Numbered from the stretch's first letter, positions 53,534 through 62,519 are shown. The stretch is DNA of 64,000 nt from VAXT01 sp963698015 (GCA_963698015.1 OY969109.1:682001-746000), one strand, 5' to 3'. Translations and numbers: made by a program. Notes: generated by a model from the sequence alone, not told the origin.

Positions 53534-53929
53534 GTGCGAATAGCCGCGCTGATCCTGGCGGCGCTCGCAGTGACCGGCTGCATGAGCCGAGCGGACTCCG
53601 ACAAGGCCGCTACGGGCCCGACGGCCGACCTCCAGATCGAAATCTCGATCCGCGGCTCGGAGGCGCCGACGAAGGTGTGGACGCTGCACTGCCCTCCGGG
53701 CGGGACGCTGCCCGACGCGGCGACCGCGTGCAGCAAGCTCGCCGAGGTCGAGCACCCCTTCGCCCCGGTCCCGAAGGGCACCGCCTGCACGCAGATCTAC
53801 GGCGGCCCCGAGATCGCCCACGTCAGCGGAACGTTCAACGGGAAGCGGGTCGACACCCAGTTCAGCCGCGGCGACGGCTGCGAGATCGAGCGCTGGAACC
53901 GCGTCGGCTTCCTCTTCCCCTCTGAGTGA
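53534..53929 (+). CDS. Lipoprotein with subtilisin-inhibitor-like (SSI) domain
   Basis: 131 residues. Lipoprotein signal with lipobox VTGC, lipidated Cys16. The mature part holds four cysteines in an SSI-like order: WTLHCPPGGTLPDAATACSKL, GTACTQIYGGP and GDGCEIERWN. The CPPGG...PD..AC pattern and final GCE resemble Streptomyces subtilisin inhibitor. Likely a membrane-anchored serine protease inhibitor at the cell surface. GTG start 4 bases after the eIF2B-like gene. Confidence 0.75.
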   Translation: MRIAALILAALAVTGCMSRADSDKAATGPTADLQIEISIRGSEAPTKVWTLHCPPGGTLPDAATACSKLAEVEHPFAPVPKGTACTQIYGGPEIAHVSGTFNGKRVDTQFSRGDGCEIERWNRVGFLFPSE

Positions 53930-53995
53930 CCGTAGCGGCGGGGGTCAAATGGTTCGACCGGTCATTTCAGACGTATCGCAGGCAAAGCCCGCGAT

Positions 53996-54026
53996 CCTGA
54001 GGCGGCGTCGCCATCGACGCCTCGGG
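53996..54026 (+). terminator. Hairpin, possible terminator
   Basis: CCTGAGGCG (53996-54004) pairs with CGCCTCGGG (54018-54026), TCG (54008-54010) pairs with CGA (54015-54017), loop CCAT, 3-nt bulge GCG. Twelve base pairs in total with one G-T pair, no T-tract. Sits in the 117-base gap before the next glycosyltransferase. Confidence 0.35.
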
Positions 54027-54046
54027 CTGACGATACTTCCGGGCCG

Positions 54047-54988
54047 ATGGCGCTCCGAGTCACGCACTGCCCGGTCAACCTGGCCGGCGTCGGGTGGACG
54101 AACGTGCAGGCGCTGCGCAGGCGCGGCGTCGACGCGCGGCTCGTCGTCTTCAACACACAGCCGTTCCGGCCGGATCAGGCCGACTGGGACCTGAAGCGGC
54201 CCCGCCAGGGCCTACTGCGCCAACAGGCCGTCCAGTGGCGCGCCTTCTCGAAGCTCCTCCCGCGGACGGACATCTTCCACTTCTACTTCGGGCTCACGCT
54301 CGTCCCGAAGAGCCTCCAGTTCCCGATCCTGAAGGCCACGCGCCGCAAGTCGCTCTTCCACTTCCTCGGCGCGGACATCCGCGAGCGGCCGAAGGAGCAG
54401 CTCATGTACGGCCTGAAGGCCGACGCGCGCGTCGTGGGCTCGTTCGCGGCGCTGCGGTTCATCCCGTACGAGGCCGAGGTGCTGCCGCCCGGGATCGACC
54501 TCACCGCGTACGACCCCGTCCCGCCGGTCGAGCGCGAGCGCGTCCGCATCGTCCACGCACCGTCGAACAAGGAGAAGAAGGGCACCGAGCACGTGATCGA
54601 GGCCTGCAGGCAGCTCCCGGTCGACCTCGACGTCGTCCACGGCGTCCGCAACGAGGAGGCGCTCGAGCGCTACAAGCAGGCGGACATCGTCGTCGACCAG
54701 GTGCTCCGCGACTGGCACGGTGTGTTCACGATCGAGGGCATGGCGCTCGGCAAGCCGGTCGTCACGTCGCTCGACGAGGACGCGGTGCGGCAGACGGAGG
54801 AGGCGTTCGGCTTGAAGGTGCCGATCGTGCGCACGACGAAGGACGACCTCGTGGACGTGCTGCGGCCGCTCGTGGAGTCGTTCGAGGAGCGCAAGCGCCT
54901 CGGCGAGGCGGGGCGCGCGTACGTCGAGGAAGTGCACGACATCGAGCGGATGACCGACCGCCTGCTCGACCTCTACGGTCGCTTGTAG
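54047..54988 (+). CDS. Glycosyltransferase family 4-like
   Basis: 313 residues. MALRVTHCPVNLAGVGWTNV at the N-terminus, LFHFLGADIRERPKEQLMYG, RIVHAPSNKEKKGTEHVIEA (donor-domain start) and WHGVFTIEGMALGKPVVTSL in place of the E-x7-E motif. The N-terminal domain is shorter than in standard GT4. First of four genes: transferase, flippase, polymerase, GT-C. The ATG is 9 nt after GATACT. Stop and the next ATG are adjacent. Confidence 0.8.
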   Translation: MALRVTHCPVNLAGVGWTNVQALRRRGVDARLVVFNTQPFRPDQADWDLKRPRQGLLRQQAVQWRAFSKLLPRTDIFHFYFGLTLVPKSLQFPILKATRRKSLFHFLGADIRERPKEQLMYGLKADARVVGSFAALRFIPYEAEVLPPGIDLTAYDPVPPVERERVRIVHAPSNKEKKGTEHVIEACRQLPVDLDVVHGVRNEEALERYKQADIVVDQVLRDWHGVFTIEGMALGKPVVTSLDEDAVRQTEEAFGLKVPIVRTTKDDLVDVLRPLVESFEERKRLGEAGRAYVEEVHDIERMTDRLLDLYGRL

Positions 54989-56440
54989 ATGGGGCTCGTC
55001 CAGGAGATCAAGCGGCTCGGCAAGCACTCGGCGATCTACGGCGTCGGCGGCCTGATCCAGCGCCTCGTCGCTGTCCTCCTGCTCCCGCTCTACACGCGCT
55101 TCCTCACGCCCTCCGACTACGGCGCGATCGAGGCGCTCGTCGCGCTGTCGGCGGTCATCTTCGCGCTGCTCCGGGCAGGGATCCAGAGCTCGTTCTTCCG
55201 CTTCTACTTCCACGCGGAGACCGACAGCGAGCGGCTGACGGTCGTCCGCACCTCGTTCTGGTTCACGATGGGCGCGGCGACGATCGCGCTCGCCGCAGGA
55301 GAGCTGTTCGCCCCGCAGATCTCGCATTTCCTCTACGGCTCGGGCGAGCACACGGACCTCGTCCGCGCCGCGTTCGTCGGGCTCTGGGCGGCGATGAACT
55401 ACGACCAGCTGACGGCGCTCTTCCGGGTCGAGGAGCGATCGGTCAGCTACGCGACGGCCAGCCTCGCGAACGTCGTGATCACGATCGGCATCACGATCCT
55501 GCTCGTCGTCGTCCTCGACCAGGGGCCGCTCGGAGTTCTCGTCGGAAACTTCAGCGGGACGCTCGCCGTGTACGCGGTGCTCCTCGCCTACCGGAGGACG
55601 CAGCTCGGCTTCGAGTTCAACACCGACGTCTTCCGGAGGATGACCGAGTGGGGCATGCCGCTCGTGCCCTCGGTGATCGCGCTGAACGCGATCGACTTCG
55701 CAGACAGGTTCCTGCTCGTACGGATCAAGGGCCAGCACGAGCTCGGCCTCTACGCGATCGGGATGCGGATCTCGGCGGGGCTCCTCTTCGTGCTCGCCGC
55801 GTTCCGCACCGCGTGGCCCGCGTTCGCCTACTCGATCCGCGAGGACAATGAGGCGCGACGCACCTACGGGTTCGTCCTGACCTACGTCACGTTCTTCTCG
55901 TCCTGGGCCGCGCTCGGGCTCGGCTTGGCAGCGCCGTGGATCGTGCGCTTGCTGACGACGCCCGACTTCTACGGCGGCGCCCGAGTGGTGCCGATGCTCT
56001 CGTTCGCGTTCGTGGTCTTCGGCGCATACGTCGTCGTGGTGACCTCGATCGGGCGCGTCGGCCGCCGCGGGTCGAACTGGATCATCACCGGGATCGCCGC
56101 GGTGATCGGGGTCCTGCTCAACCTCGCGCTGATCCCGCCGTTCGGGATGACCGGCGCCGCGGTGTCGATGCTGCTCTCCTACTTCGTGATCTTCCTCGGC
56201 ATGACGTGGAAAGCGCAGCGCGTGTTCCACGTGCACTACCAGTGGCGGCGCCTGGCGACCGCTGCGGGAACCGCGGCCGGGCTGACGGTGATCGGGAAGC
56301 TCGTCGACGGCGGGCTACCGCTGGTGATCGCGCTCACGGCCCTCTACCCGCTCGTGCTTGGGCTCGTCGGCTTCTACCTCCCGGAGGAGCGCGCCCGCAT
56401 CGGCGCCTTCGGCAGGCGGTTGCTCCCCGGTCGCGTTTAA
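54989..56440 (+). CDS. Wzx-type flippase (polysaccharide transporter)
   Basis: 483 residues, about 14 hydrophobic segments. N-terminus IKRLGKHSAIYGVGGLIQRL and LLPLYTRFLTPSDYGAIEAL is the classic Wzx/RfbX motif (LPLYTRFLTPxDYG). GMRISAGLLFVLAAFRTAWP and LIPPFGMTGAAVSMLLSYFV follow. Flips lipid-linked repeat units outward. The ATG immediately follows the upstream stop. Distinct from the MurJ-like protein at 19567. Confidence 0.9.
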   Translation: MGLVQEIKRLGKHSAIYGVGGLIQRLVAVLLLPLYTRFLTPSDYGAIEALVALSAVIFALLRAGIQSSFFRFYFHAETDSERLTVVRTSFWFTMGAATIALAAGELFAPQISHFLYGSGEHTDLVRAAFVGLWAAMNYDQLTALFRVEERSVSYATASLANVVITIGITILLVVVLDQGPLGVLVGNFSGTLAVYAVLLAYRRTQLGFEFNTDVFRRMTEWGMPLVPSVIALNAIDFADRFLLVRIKGQHELGLYAIGMRISAGLLFVLAAFRTAWPAFAYSIREDNEARRTYGFVLTYVTFFSSWAALGLGLAAPWIVRLLTTPDFYGGARVVPMLSFAFVVFGAYVVVVTSIGRVGRRGSNWIITGIAAVIGVLLNLALIPPFGMTGAAVSMLLSYFVIFLGMTWKAQRVFHVHYQWRRLATAAGTAAGLTVIGKLVDGGLPLVIALTALYPLVLGLVGFYLPEERARIGAFGRRLLPGRV

Positions 56441-56441
56441 T
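56436..56441 (+). promoter_or_regulatory. -10 box TTTAAT, leaderless start inside operon
   Basis: TTTAAT (five of six matches) includes the TAA stop of the flippase, then CCGCCG and GTG 56448. The polymerase may have its own leaderless transcript. Confidence 0.5.
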
Positions 56442-56447
56442 CCGCCG

Positions 56448-57899
56448 GTGGACCTGGGAGAGCTGGCTGCGGTAATCGGCGCCATTGGCGCCGCATTGAT
56501 CCTGCTCGGACGCGGCCGGCTCATGCTTCTTGCCGGGCTCGGGTTGCTCGCCGTCGCCGAGCTCGGCCTCGTCCACGACCTCTCGGGAAACCGGGTCTCG
56601 CCCAAGCTCGCCGCGCTCGGGATCGTCGGGCTCGCGCCGATGGCGATCGGGGGCTGGATCTTCGTGCGCTGGCCGACGCTCGTCACGCCGCTCGTCGCGC
56701 TCGCCGCCCCGTTCCGCCCGCCGCTCTCCTTCGGCAGCGAGCACCGCTACTACGTTGGAGTGGCGAGCTCGGGCCAGCTCGGGCGCCTGCTGCCCCTGTA
56801 CGGCGTGCTCGGCGCCGCAGCCCTCGCGCTCGCGTGGCATGCGTTCCGCGGACGGGTGAACCGCCCCGTGCCGTTCATCGTGTCGATCCCGGCCGCTGTC
56901 CTCATCGCCGTCGCGGGCCTGTCCGTCCTCTGGACCGAGGATCTCCACTCGGGCGAGAGCGTGCTCGCCTACTTCCTCCTGCCGTTCGCCTTGCTCGTCG
57001 TCGTCGTCGCCCACGCGCCGTTCCCGCCCTGGCTGCCCAGAGCGCTGGCCGTGATCGCGGTCGGGCTGGCCACGCTGTTCGCCGTCGTCGGGATCATCCA
57101 GGCGGCGACACACAAGCTGTGGTTCTTCTCGCCCGCGGTCGAGGTCGGGAACGCGTACAGCTCGTTCTTCCGCGTCACGTCGCTCTTCCGCGACCCGAGC
57201 CTGTACGGGCGCCACGTCGTGATCGGGATCGCCGTGCTGCTCGTGTGCGTGCTCTACCGGAAGGTGAACCCGTTCCTCGCCGCAGGGCTGATCGCCCTGC
57301 TCTTCGTCGGGCTCTGGTTCTCGTACTCGCAGTCGAGCATGGCCGCGCTCTTCGTCGTGACGCTCGCCCTCGCCGCCGTCGCCGGGGGGCGGAGCCTGAA
57401 GCTCGTCGCGGCGCTCACCGCGGTCGCCGTGCTCGTCGGCGCCGCCGGGATCCTCGCCACTTCGGCGCGCGATCACTCTGCGCGGCGCTTCACGAGCGAC
57501 CGCTCACGGCGCGTCGAGTTGACCTGGAAGGTCTTCCGCGCGCATCCGGTCGTCGGCGTCGGCCTCGGGAGCCAGCCGGTCGCCAGCCAGGCCCGCTCGA
57601 AGCAGGGCGGCTCGCCGACGCGCTTCGTCTCGCACACGACCCCGCTCACGGTCGCGGCCGAGCTCGGCGTTATCGGGCTCGCCGCCTATCTCGCGCTGCT
57701 CGGAGGCTCTGCAGTGCTGATCGAGCAGGTACGCCGGCGCGCGCCGCCCCTCGGGCTGGGCCTGGGCGCGGTGCTGCTGGCCTTGTTCGTGCATTCCCTC
57801 GCGTACAGCGGGTTCTTCGAGGATCCCGTGACATGGCTCGCGATCGCGGTCGCCGCCTCGTACATGCTGTCGCGGAACGAGGCCATACTCGACGCGTGA
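56448..57899 (+). CDS. O-antigen polymerase/ligase-like membrane protein (Wzy-like)
   Basis: 483 residues, about 12 helices. The large extracytoplasmic loop has SRRVELTWKVFRAHPVVGVG, then GLGSQPVA, and VAAELGVIGLAAYLALLGGS, the conserved Wzy_C loop. GTG 56448 (VDLGELAAVIGAIGAALILL) was chosen over longer frames that enter the flippase gene. Works with the adjacent flippase. The stop overlaps the next GTG (GTGA). Confidence 0.85.
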   Translation: MDLGELAAVIGAIGAALILLGRGRLMLLAGLGLLAVAELGLVHDLSGNRVSPKLAALGIVGLAPMAIGGWIFVRWPTLVTPLVALAAPFRPPLSFGSEHRYYVGVASSGQLGRLLPLYGVLGAAALALAWHAFRGRVNRPVPFIVSIPAAVLIAVAGLSVLWTEDLHSGESVLAYFLLPFALLVVVVAHAPFPPWLPRALAVIAVGLATLFAVVGIIQAATHKLWFFSPAVEVGNAYSSFFRVTSLFRDPSLYGRHVVIGIAVLLVCVLYRKVNPFLAAGLIALLFVGLWFSYSQSSMAALFVVTLALAAVAGGRSLKLVAALTAVAVLVGAAGILATSARDHSARRFTSDRSRRVELTWKVFRAHPVVGVGLGSQPVASQARSKQGGSPTRFVSHTTPLTVAAELGVIGLAAYLALLGGSAVLIEQVRRRAPPLGLGLGAVLLALFVHSLAYSGFFEDPVTWLAIAVAASYMLSRNEAILDA

Positions 57900-59246
57900 G
57901 CAGATTCGGTCCCTGGACGCTGCTCGCGACGCTCGGCGTCCTCGTCGCGATCACGATCCCCGAGCTCGGCGCCGACCCGTGGCCCTTCATGACTCAGGCA
58001 GTGCACCCGCGAGGCATCCTCGGGCCCCTCGTCCGCGTCGCCGACCGCGAATGGGACCTCGGCATCCTCCGCTCGACGGCGGTCCTCGCCGGCCTGCTCG
58101 TGGCGCTCACCGCCGCGGCGACGTGGCGCATCCGCACCTGGCCGCGCTGGTTCGCGATCGCGCTCCCGGTCGTCGTCTGCGGGATGCTGCTCGTGCCCGC
58201 GGTGCTGCTCCAGGTCGGCCTCCGCGACGCGACGGAGCCCTGGTACTTCACGAACGACTCGACGTATCAGATCGAGATCGCAGGCGACCTCGTCCGGCAC
58301 GGACACACCCCGTACGGCCACGACTACGGCAGCTCGGGCCTCGAGCGCTTCTACCCGGCCGCGAACGACCAGGAGGCGGCGTTCGACCGCGCGGCGAGAC
58401 ACCACTTCGCCTACTTCCCGGGCACGGCGCTGACCGCGGCCGCGTGGCGCGTGCTCCCGCGGCCCTGGGACGACTACAGGATCTTCGTGCTCCTCGCGAC
58501 ACTGGCGCTCTTACCCGCAGCGCTCGTCTTCCCCGGCGCGCTCTACGTGCGTTTGGCGGTCGGCTCGGGCCTGGCCGCGAACCCGATCCTGCTCAAGGGC
58601 GCCTGGTTCGGGACCGCGGACGCGCCTGCAATCCTCGCGCTCGTCCTCGCCTTCGGACTCCTGGCGCGCGGGCGACTGGTCTGGGCCGCCGCGAGCCTCG
58701 GCGCCGCGCTCGCGCTGAAGCAGTTCGCCCTCGTCGCGGTCCCGTTCTTCGCGGTCATGCTGCTGACGAAGCACGCGTCACGCGCCGCGCTCTACCGGGC
58801 CGGCGCCGCGTTCGGCGGCGTCTTCCTCGCGACCGTGATCCCGTTCCTGATCGCCGACCCAGGCGCCCTGTGGCACGACACGGTCTCCTACGGCGCGGGC
58901 ACGTACCGCATCGTCGGCTACGGCCTCGCCGCGCTGCTCCTCAACCTCGGTGCGATCGACGACCGCTTCGGGAACTACCCGTTCGTCTGGCTCGCAATCC
59001 TGCCTCTGGCTCCCGCTGACCGCGTGGCTGCTCTGGGCTCAGCGCCGCGCCGGGACTCTGTGGGCGGGCGCTATTGGTTTTTCCGTTTCGATGTTCGTCC
59101 TGCTCTTCTTGAGCCGTGTGTTCCAGAGCTCGTACCTTGCCTGGCCCTTGACAGGCATCGGGCTCGCGCTCTTGCTCGCTTCAGGTGAGCGCACTTCTCC
59201 TTCGCCTTCAGCTGCTGGAGCTTCTCCCAGCGCAGCTGCGGAATGA
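57896..59246 (+). CDS. GT87-like (DUF2029) membrane glycosyltransferase (one apparent frameshift)
   Basis: About nine helices. FTNDSTYQIEIAGDLVRHGH (acidic loop) and HTPYGHDYG resemble mannosyltransferases that use polyprenyl-phosphate mannose. KQFALVAVPFFAVMLL is also family-like. Reading breaks near 59010 (CCT-C-TGG); removing one base restores WLPLTAWLLWAQRRAGTLWA and a final membrane helix, giving 449 residues. The 3' end overlaps the convergent propeller gene by 176 bases. Confidence 0.75.
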
Positions 59247-60663
59247 GCGCGTACACCTTGTTCCGGCCAGAGATGTAGATCCGCCTGCCGTCCGCGACGA
59301 GCGCCGAGTACTTGCCGTCCGGAAAGTGCCAGACGGAATCGCCGTTTCGGGCGTTCAGCGCCCACGTCCCGCGCGGCCCGCTCTTCACGCGGCGGAGCCC
59401 CCCGGCGCCGCACCGGCCGCACGTCGAGAAGTAGACGAGACCGGCGAGAACGGTCGGCGCGCCCGTGATCGACGACGGCGCGTCGTATCTCCAGCGCACG
59501 TTGCCCGTCCGAGCATCGAGCGCGACGAAGTTCCCGTCCCAGGTGCCGACGAACACCGTCTTTCGCCAGACCGCTGCAGCGGTGTACACGTACGTCCCGA
59601 CCTGCCGCGCCCAGAGCAGATGGCCGCTGCTCGCCCCGAAGGCGTACACGGTGCCGTCAGCGTTGCCGATGAAGACTCGCCCGTACGCGACCGTGGGCGT
59701 GGCGTAGAAGTACTCGCGGCTGCCGAAGCGCGAGAACGACGTCGCGTGCCAACGCTCGCGGCCGGTCTTCCGGTCAACGCCGTAGACGCTCCCGCTCGAG
59801 GTCGCGACGACCACGAGGTTCCCCGCGCTCGCCGGAGCGGCGACGATCTGGTCGTCGGCGCTGAACGTCCACTGGAGGAGCGGTCGGCGCTCGCCACGGA
59901 CTCGGTACGCGTACAGGTGCCGGTCCCAGGAGCCGAAGTAGAGCATCTTCCCGACAAGGAGCGGCGACGACTCCACGGAGCCCGCGCGCACACGCCAGAG
60001 CTCCCGGCCGTTCTTGGCGTTCCAGGCGATGACGAACCCCTCTGCGCGCGCGGCGTGCTTCCGGCACGGAAGCTCGTGCATGTACGCCTGGTAGACGATC
60101 CCATCCGCAATCGTGGGCGAGGCGGCCGAGCAGTTCGGGAAGTGCTTCGTCCAGACGATCTTCCCGGTGCGCGCGTTGACGGCGTAGAACCGCCCCTTCT
60201 GCTGGGCGACGTAGACCTTGCGGTAGGCAACCGAGGGCGGGAACTCGATGTCAGCACGGGCCTTCAGCTTCCAGAGCCCGTGGTACGGCGGCCTCAGGTT
60301 GCGCCAGTCGGGCGCCAGGTGTGTCCGCTGGATGTCGTAGCCGTAGGTGGGCCACTGCACCTGTGTGAGCTCGACGCTCGGCTTTTCGGACGGCTTCGAC
60401 TTCTTCGGCTGCTCGCGAAGCGTGTTCGAGAACTCCTCCGTCGGAGAGCCGACGACCGTGCGCGGCTGCTTCTCGTGCCAGGCCCAGCCGCCGAGCGCCG
60501 TGCCCGCGCCGAGCGCGACCAGCGCGGCACCGAGGAGCGGCCACCGGAGAACTCCGATCCGGGTTCGCGTGACCGCGTACGCGAGCGCGAGGACCGCCCC
60601 GGCGGCGAGGAGCAATTCGGCGGAATCGGTGACCGCGCGTTCGAGCGATGCGGCGAGCGGCAA
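59071..60663 (-). CDS. Membrane-anchored PQQ-type beta-propeller protein
   Basis: 530 residues. Two N-terminal hydrophobic segments (about 15-32 and 40-62), then repeats such as GRFYAVNARTGKIVWTKHF, GSVYGVDRKTGRERW, GNFVALDARTGNVRWRYD and GTWALNARNGDSVWHFPDG: PQQ-like blades with the conserved A-x-D/N-x-x-T/N-G-x-x-W. BamB-like scaffold rather than a dehydrogenase, as no catalytic motif is seen. The highly basic C-terminal tail lies in the overlap with the GT87-like gene. TTG start 7 nt after TAACCT (60671-60676). Confidence 0.8.
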   Translation of the reverse strand: MPLAASLERAVTDSAELLLAAGAVLALAYAVTRTRIGVLRWPLLGAALVALGAGTALGGWAWHEKQPRTVVGSPTEEFSNTLREQPKKSKPSEKPSVELTQVQWPTYGYDIQRTHLAPDWRNLRPPYHGLWKLKARADIEFPPSVAYRKVYVAQQKGRFYAVNARTGKIVWTKHFPNCSAASPTIADGIVYQAYMHELPCRKHAARAEGFVIAWNAKNGRELWRVRAGSVESSPLLVGKMLYFGSWDRHLYAYRVRGERRPLLQWTFSADDQIVAAPASAGNLVVVATSSGSVYGVDRKTGRERWHATSFSRFGSREYFYATPTVAYGRVFIGNADGTVYAFGASSGHLLWARQVGTYVYTAAAVWRKTVFVGTWDGNFVALDARTGNVRWRYDAPSSITGAPTVLAGLVYFSTCGRCGAGGLRRVKSGPRGTWALNARNGDSVWHFPDGKYSALVADGRRIYISGRNKVYALIPQLRWEKLQQLKAKEKCAHLKRARARARCLSRARQGTSSGTHGSRRAGRTSKRKNQ

Positions 60664-60670
60664 GATCCGG

Positions 60671-60676
60671 AGGTTA
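60671..60676 (-). promoter_or_regulatory. -10 box TAACCT before the propeller gene
   Basis: TAACCT on the minus strand, 7 nt before the TTG at 60663, in the 19-base gap after the FlgD-like gene. Confidence 0.4.
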
Positions 60677-60682
60677 GCGGCG

Positions 60683-61579
60683 CTACCTGCGGACGACGAC
60701 GGTTGCCCGCGCGCGGTGGCCGTTCGCGGTCACGGTCAGCGTGTAGCGGCCCGGCTTCGACGGCACCGGAAGCCTGATCCGCGGCGGCTTCGCGTTGCCG
60801 CGCGTGCGGCCGAGCCGCCAGCCGACGGTCTTCGCGTCGGTCGAGACCCGGACGCGAAGGATCCGGCCGCGAGGCGTGAACGTGTGCTTGAAGAGGTCGA
60901 TGTAACGGAGTCGGACGGTGAACTCGCGCGTCGACCCGGCGACGTTCCCCGCGAGGTCTTGAGCGGCCAGCGCGAGCCGATAGTCGCCCGGCCGCTTGCC
61001 GCGCCCGTACCACTGGATCGTGCCGACGGGCTTCTTGCGATAGCTCGTCGCGATGCGCTTTCCGTCGAGGTAGAGGATGGCGTACGCGGGCTCGCTGAAC
61101 GTGTAGTGGACATCGACCCGGTCTGACCGCTTGTCGCCGTCCGGCGAGAACACTCGGTGCCGGATCGCCAGCTGGATCGTCGGAGGCGTCGAGTCGACGC
61201 GGACGGTGCTCGGAAAGTCGATCGTCCGGTCCTCGTCCTTGAGCTCGAGCTGCACGTGGTAGAGGCCGTCGGGGACGATCCGGCCCGCGTCGTTCCGGCC
61301 GTCCCAGGCGAACTGGTGGAACGCCTGGCCGAAGACCCCCGTTCCGAGCGCGTGGCGGACGATCGTCCCGTTGTCGTCGACGATGTCGAGCCGGATGTCC
61401 TCCTCGCGCCTGAGCCGGAAGCCGATCCTCGCCTCGCCTTTCTTCGGTGAGAAAAGCGCCGTGATCCGCGTGCCGAGGACGGGACTGTCCTCGAGCTTCA
61501 ACCGCTCTGTGACCGCGAACGCGGTCGCCGTCGCCGCGAGCAACCCGGCGACGATCAGCGTGGGAGCGAACTTCTTCAA
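60683..61579 (-). CDS. Secreted protein with FlgD-like Ig domain
   Basis: 298 residues. N-terminal signal/anchor (about 5-22, LIVAGLLAATATAFA). Region about 45-130 has HQFAWDGRNDAGRIVPDGLY, the FlgD-Ig hallmark (W-x-G-x-x-x-x-G). A second repeat has RVDSTPPTI and HRVFSPDGDKRSDRVDVHYT. A third beta domain ends GRYTLTVTANGHRARATVVV. No flagellar genes are near, so a surface or matrix role is likelier. TTG start with GGAGG just upstream. Confidence 0.75.
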   Translation of the reverse strand: MKKFAPTLIVAGLLAATATAFAVTERLKLEDSPVLGTRITALFSPKKGEARIGFRLRREEDIRLDIVDDNGTIVRHALGTGVFGQAFHQFAWDGRNDAGRIVPDGLYHVQLELKDEDRTIDFPSTVRVDSTPPTIQLAIRHRVFSPDGDKRSDRVDVHYTFSEPAYAILYLDGKRIATSYRKKPVGTIQWYGRGKRPGDYRLALAAQDLAGNVAGSTREFTVRLRYIDLFKHTFTPRGRILRVRVSTDAKTVGWRLGRTRGNAKPPRIRLPVPSKPGRYTLTVTANGHRARATVVVRR

Positions 61580-61588
61580 GCGCCTCCG

Positions 61589-61598
61589 ATCTTAGAGT
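61589..61598. promoter_or_regulatory. Divergent -10 boxes TAAGAT (minus) and TAGAGT (plus)
   Basis: Minus TAAGAT at 61589-61594 is 9 nt before the FlgD-like TTG. Plus TAGAGT at 61593-61598 is 6 nt before the deacetylase GTG 61605. The two boxes overlap by two bases. Confidence 0.45.
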
Positions 61599-61604
61599 TA
61601 CCGC

Positions 61605-62519
61605 GTGGCCAAGCTCCTGCTCAGCTTCGACTTCGAGGACTGGCACCAGCTCGTCCACCGCGGCCTGGGCCACGCGGGCTGGGATTCCCGCGGCCACGCC
61701 CTCGAACGGCAGACGGCCGCGATCTTCGAGCTGCTCGACGAGCTCGGGGCCAAGGCGACGTTCTTCATCCTCGGCATCACGGCCGAGCGCTATCCCGACC
61801 TCGTGCGGGCGATCGCAGCCAAGGGCCACGATCTCGCCTGCCACGGCTACGAGCACCGGCGAGTCCCGACCCAGAGCAGGGACGAGTTCAAAGCGGACGT
61901 CGAGCGCTGCGCCGAGCTCGTCGAGCAGCTCGCCGGCAAAAGGCCGGTCGGCTACCGGGCGCCCGCGTTCTCGATCACCCGCGAGACGCCGTGGGCGTAC
62001 GAGATCCTCGCCGAGCTCGGCTTCCGCTACGACTCCAGCCAGTACGACTCGCCGCGTATCCCGCAGCGGATCCGCGGGGTGCCCCGGACGCCGTACCGGC
62101 TAGAGCTCGACGGGGGACGCGAGATCTGGGAGTACCCGGTCGCGGTCTGGCCCGTCGGCGGACGCCCGGTGCCGATGGGCGGAGGCGCGTACTGGCGCGC
62201 GCTGCCCACCTCCGTGCTGCGCAGAGCGCTCCGGGAGGTCGCCGCCGAGAACGCCTACCCTGTGCTGTACTTCCATCCGTACGAGCTCGACCCGCAGCCG
62301 CTGCGGGCGTCGCTGCCCGAGAGCCCGACTCCGAAGCAGCGCGCGCTCGCGGCCTGGAAGAGCGTCCAGCGCAACCCGGGCAGGCGGCTGGTCGCGGATC
62401 GGATTCGTGCGATCGCCCGCGAGTACACGCTGACCAGCTATGAGGAGGCCCATGGAGAAGTCGTCGAACGCTACGGAGCTCGTCCGAGATCACTTTCGCG
62501 AGCAGGCGTCGTCATTTGA
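61605..62519 (+). CDS. Polysaccharide deacetylase (XrtA/PEP-CTERM-type, CE4)
   Basis: 304 residues. NodB motifs intact: LSFDFEDWHQ (Asp9 region), ACHGYEHRRV with His80 and His84, and VGYRAPAFSITRETP with Arg118. GKRPVGYRAP and YFHPYELDPQP are typical of the deacetylases that accompany exosortase-linked exopolysaccharides (DUF3473-like). No signal peptide. Probably deacetylates an N-acetyl sugar. The following methyltransferase starts inside it. Confidence 0.87.
   Translation: MAKLLLSFDFEDWHQLVHRGLGHAGWDSRGHALERQTAAIFELLDELGAKATFFILGITAERYPDLVRAIAAKGHDLACHGYEHRRVPTQSRDEFKADVERCAELVEQLAGKRPVGYRAPAFSITRETPWAYEILAELGFRYDSSQYDSPRIPQRIRGVPRTPYRLELDGGREIWEYPVAVWPVGGRPVPMGGGAYWRALPTSVLRRALREVAAENAYPVLYFHPYELDPQPLRASLPESPTPKQRALAAWKSVQRNPGRRLVADRIRAIAREYTLTSYEEAHGEVVERYGARPRSLSRAGVVI

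Noticed and set aside
54212..56236. 674-codon minus-strand open frame across the glycosyltransferase and flippase
   Set aside because: Low-complexity charged product antisense to a well-supported Wzx; no start signal.
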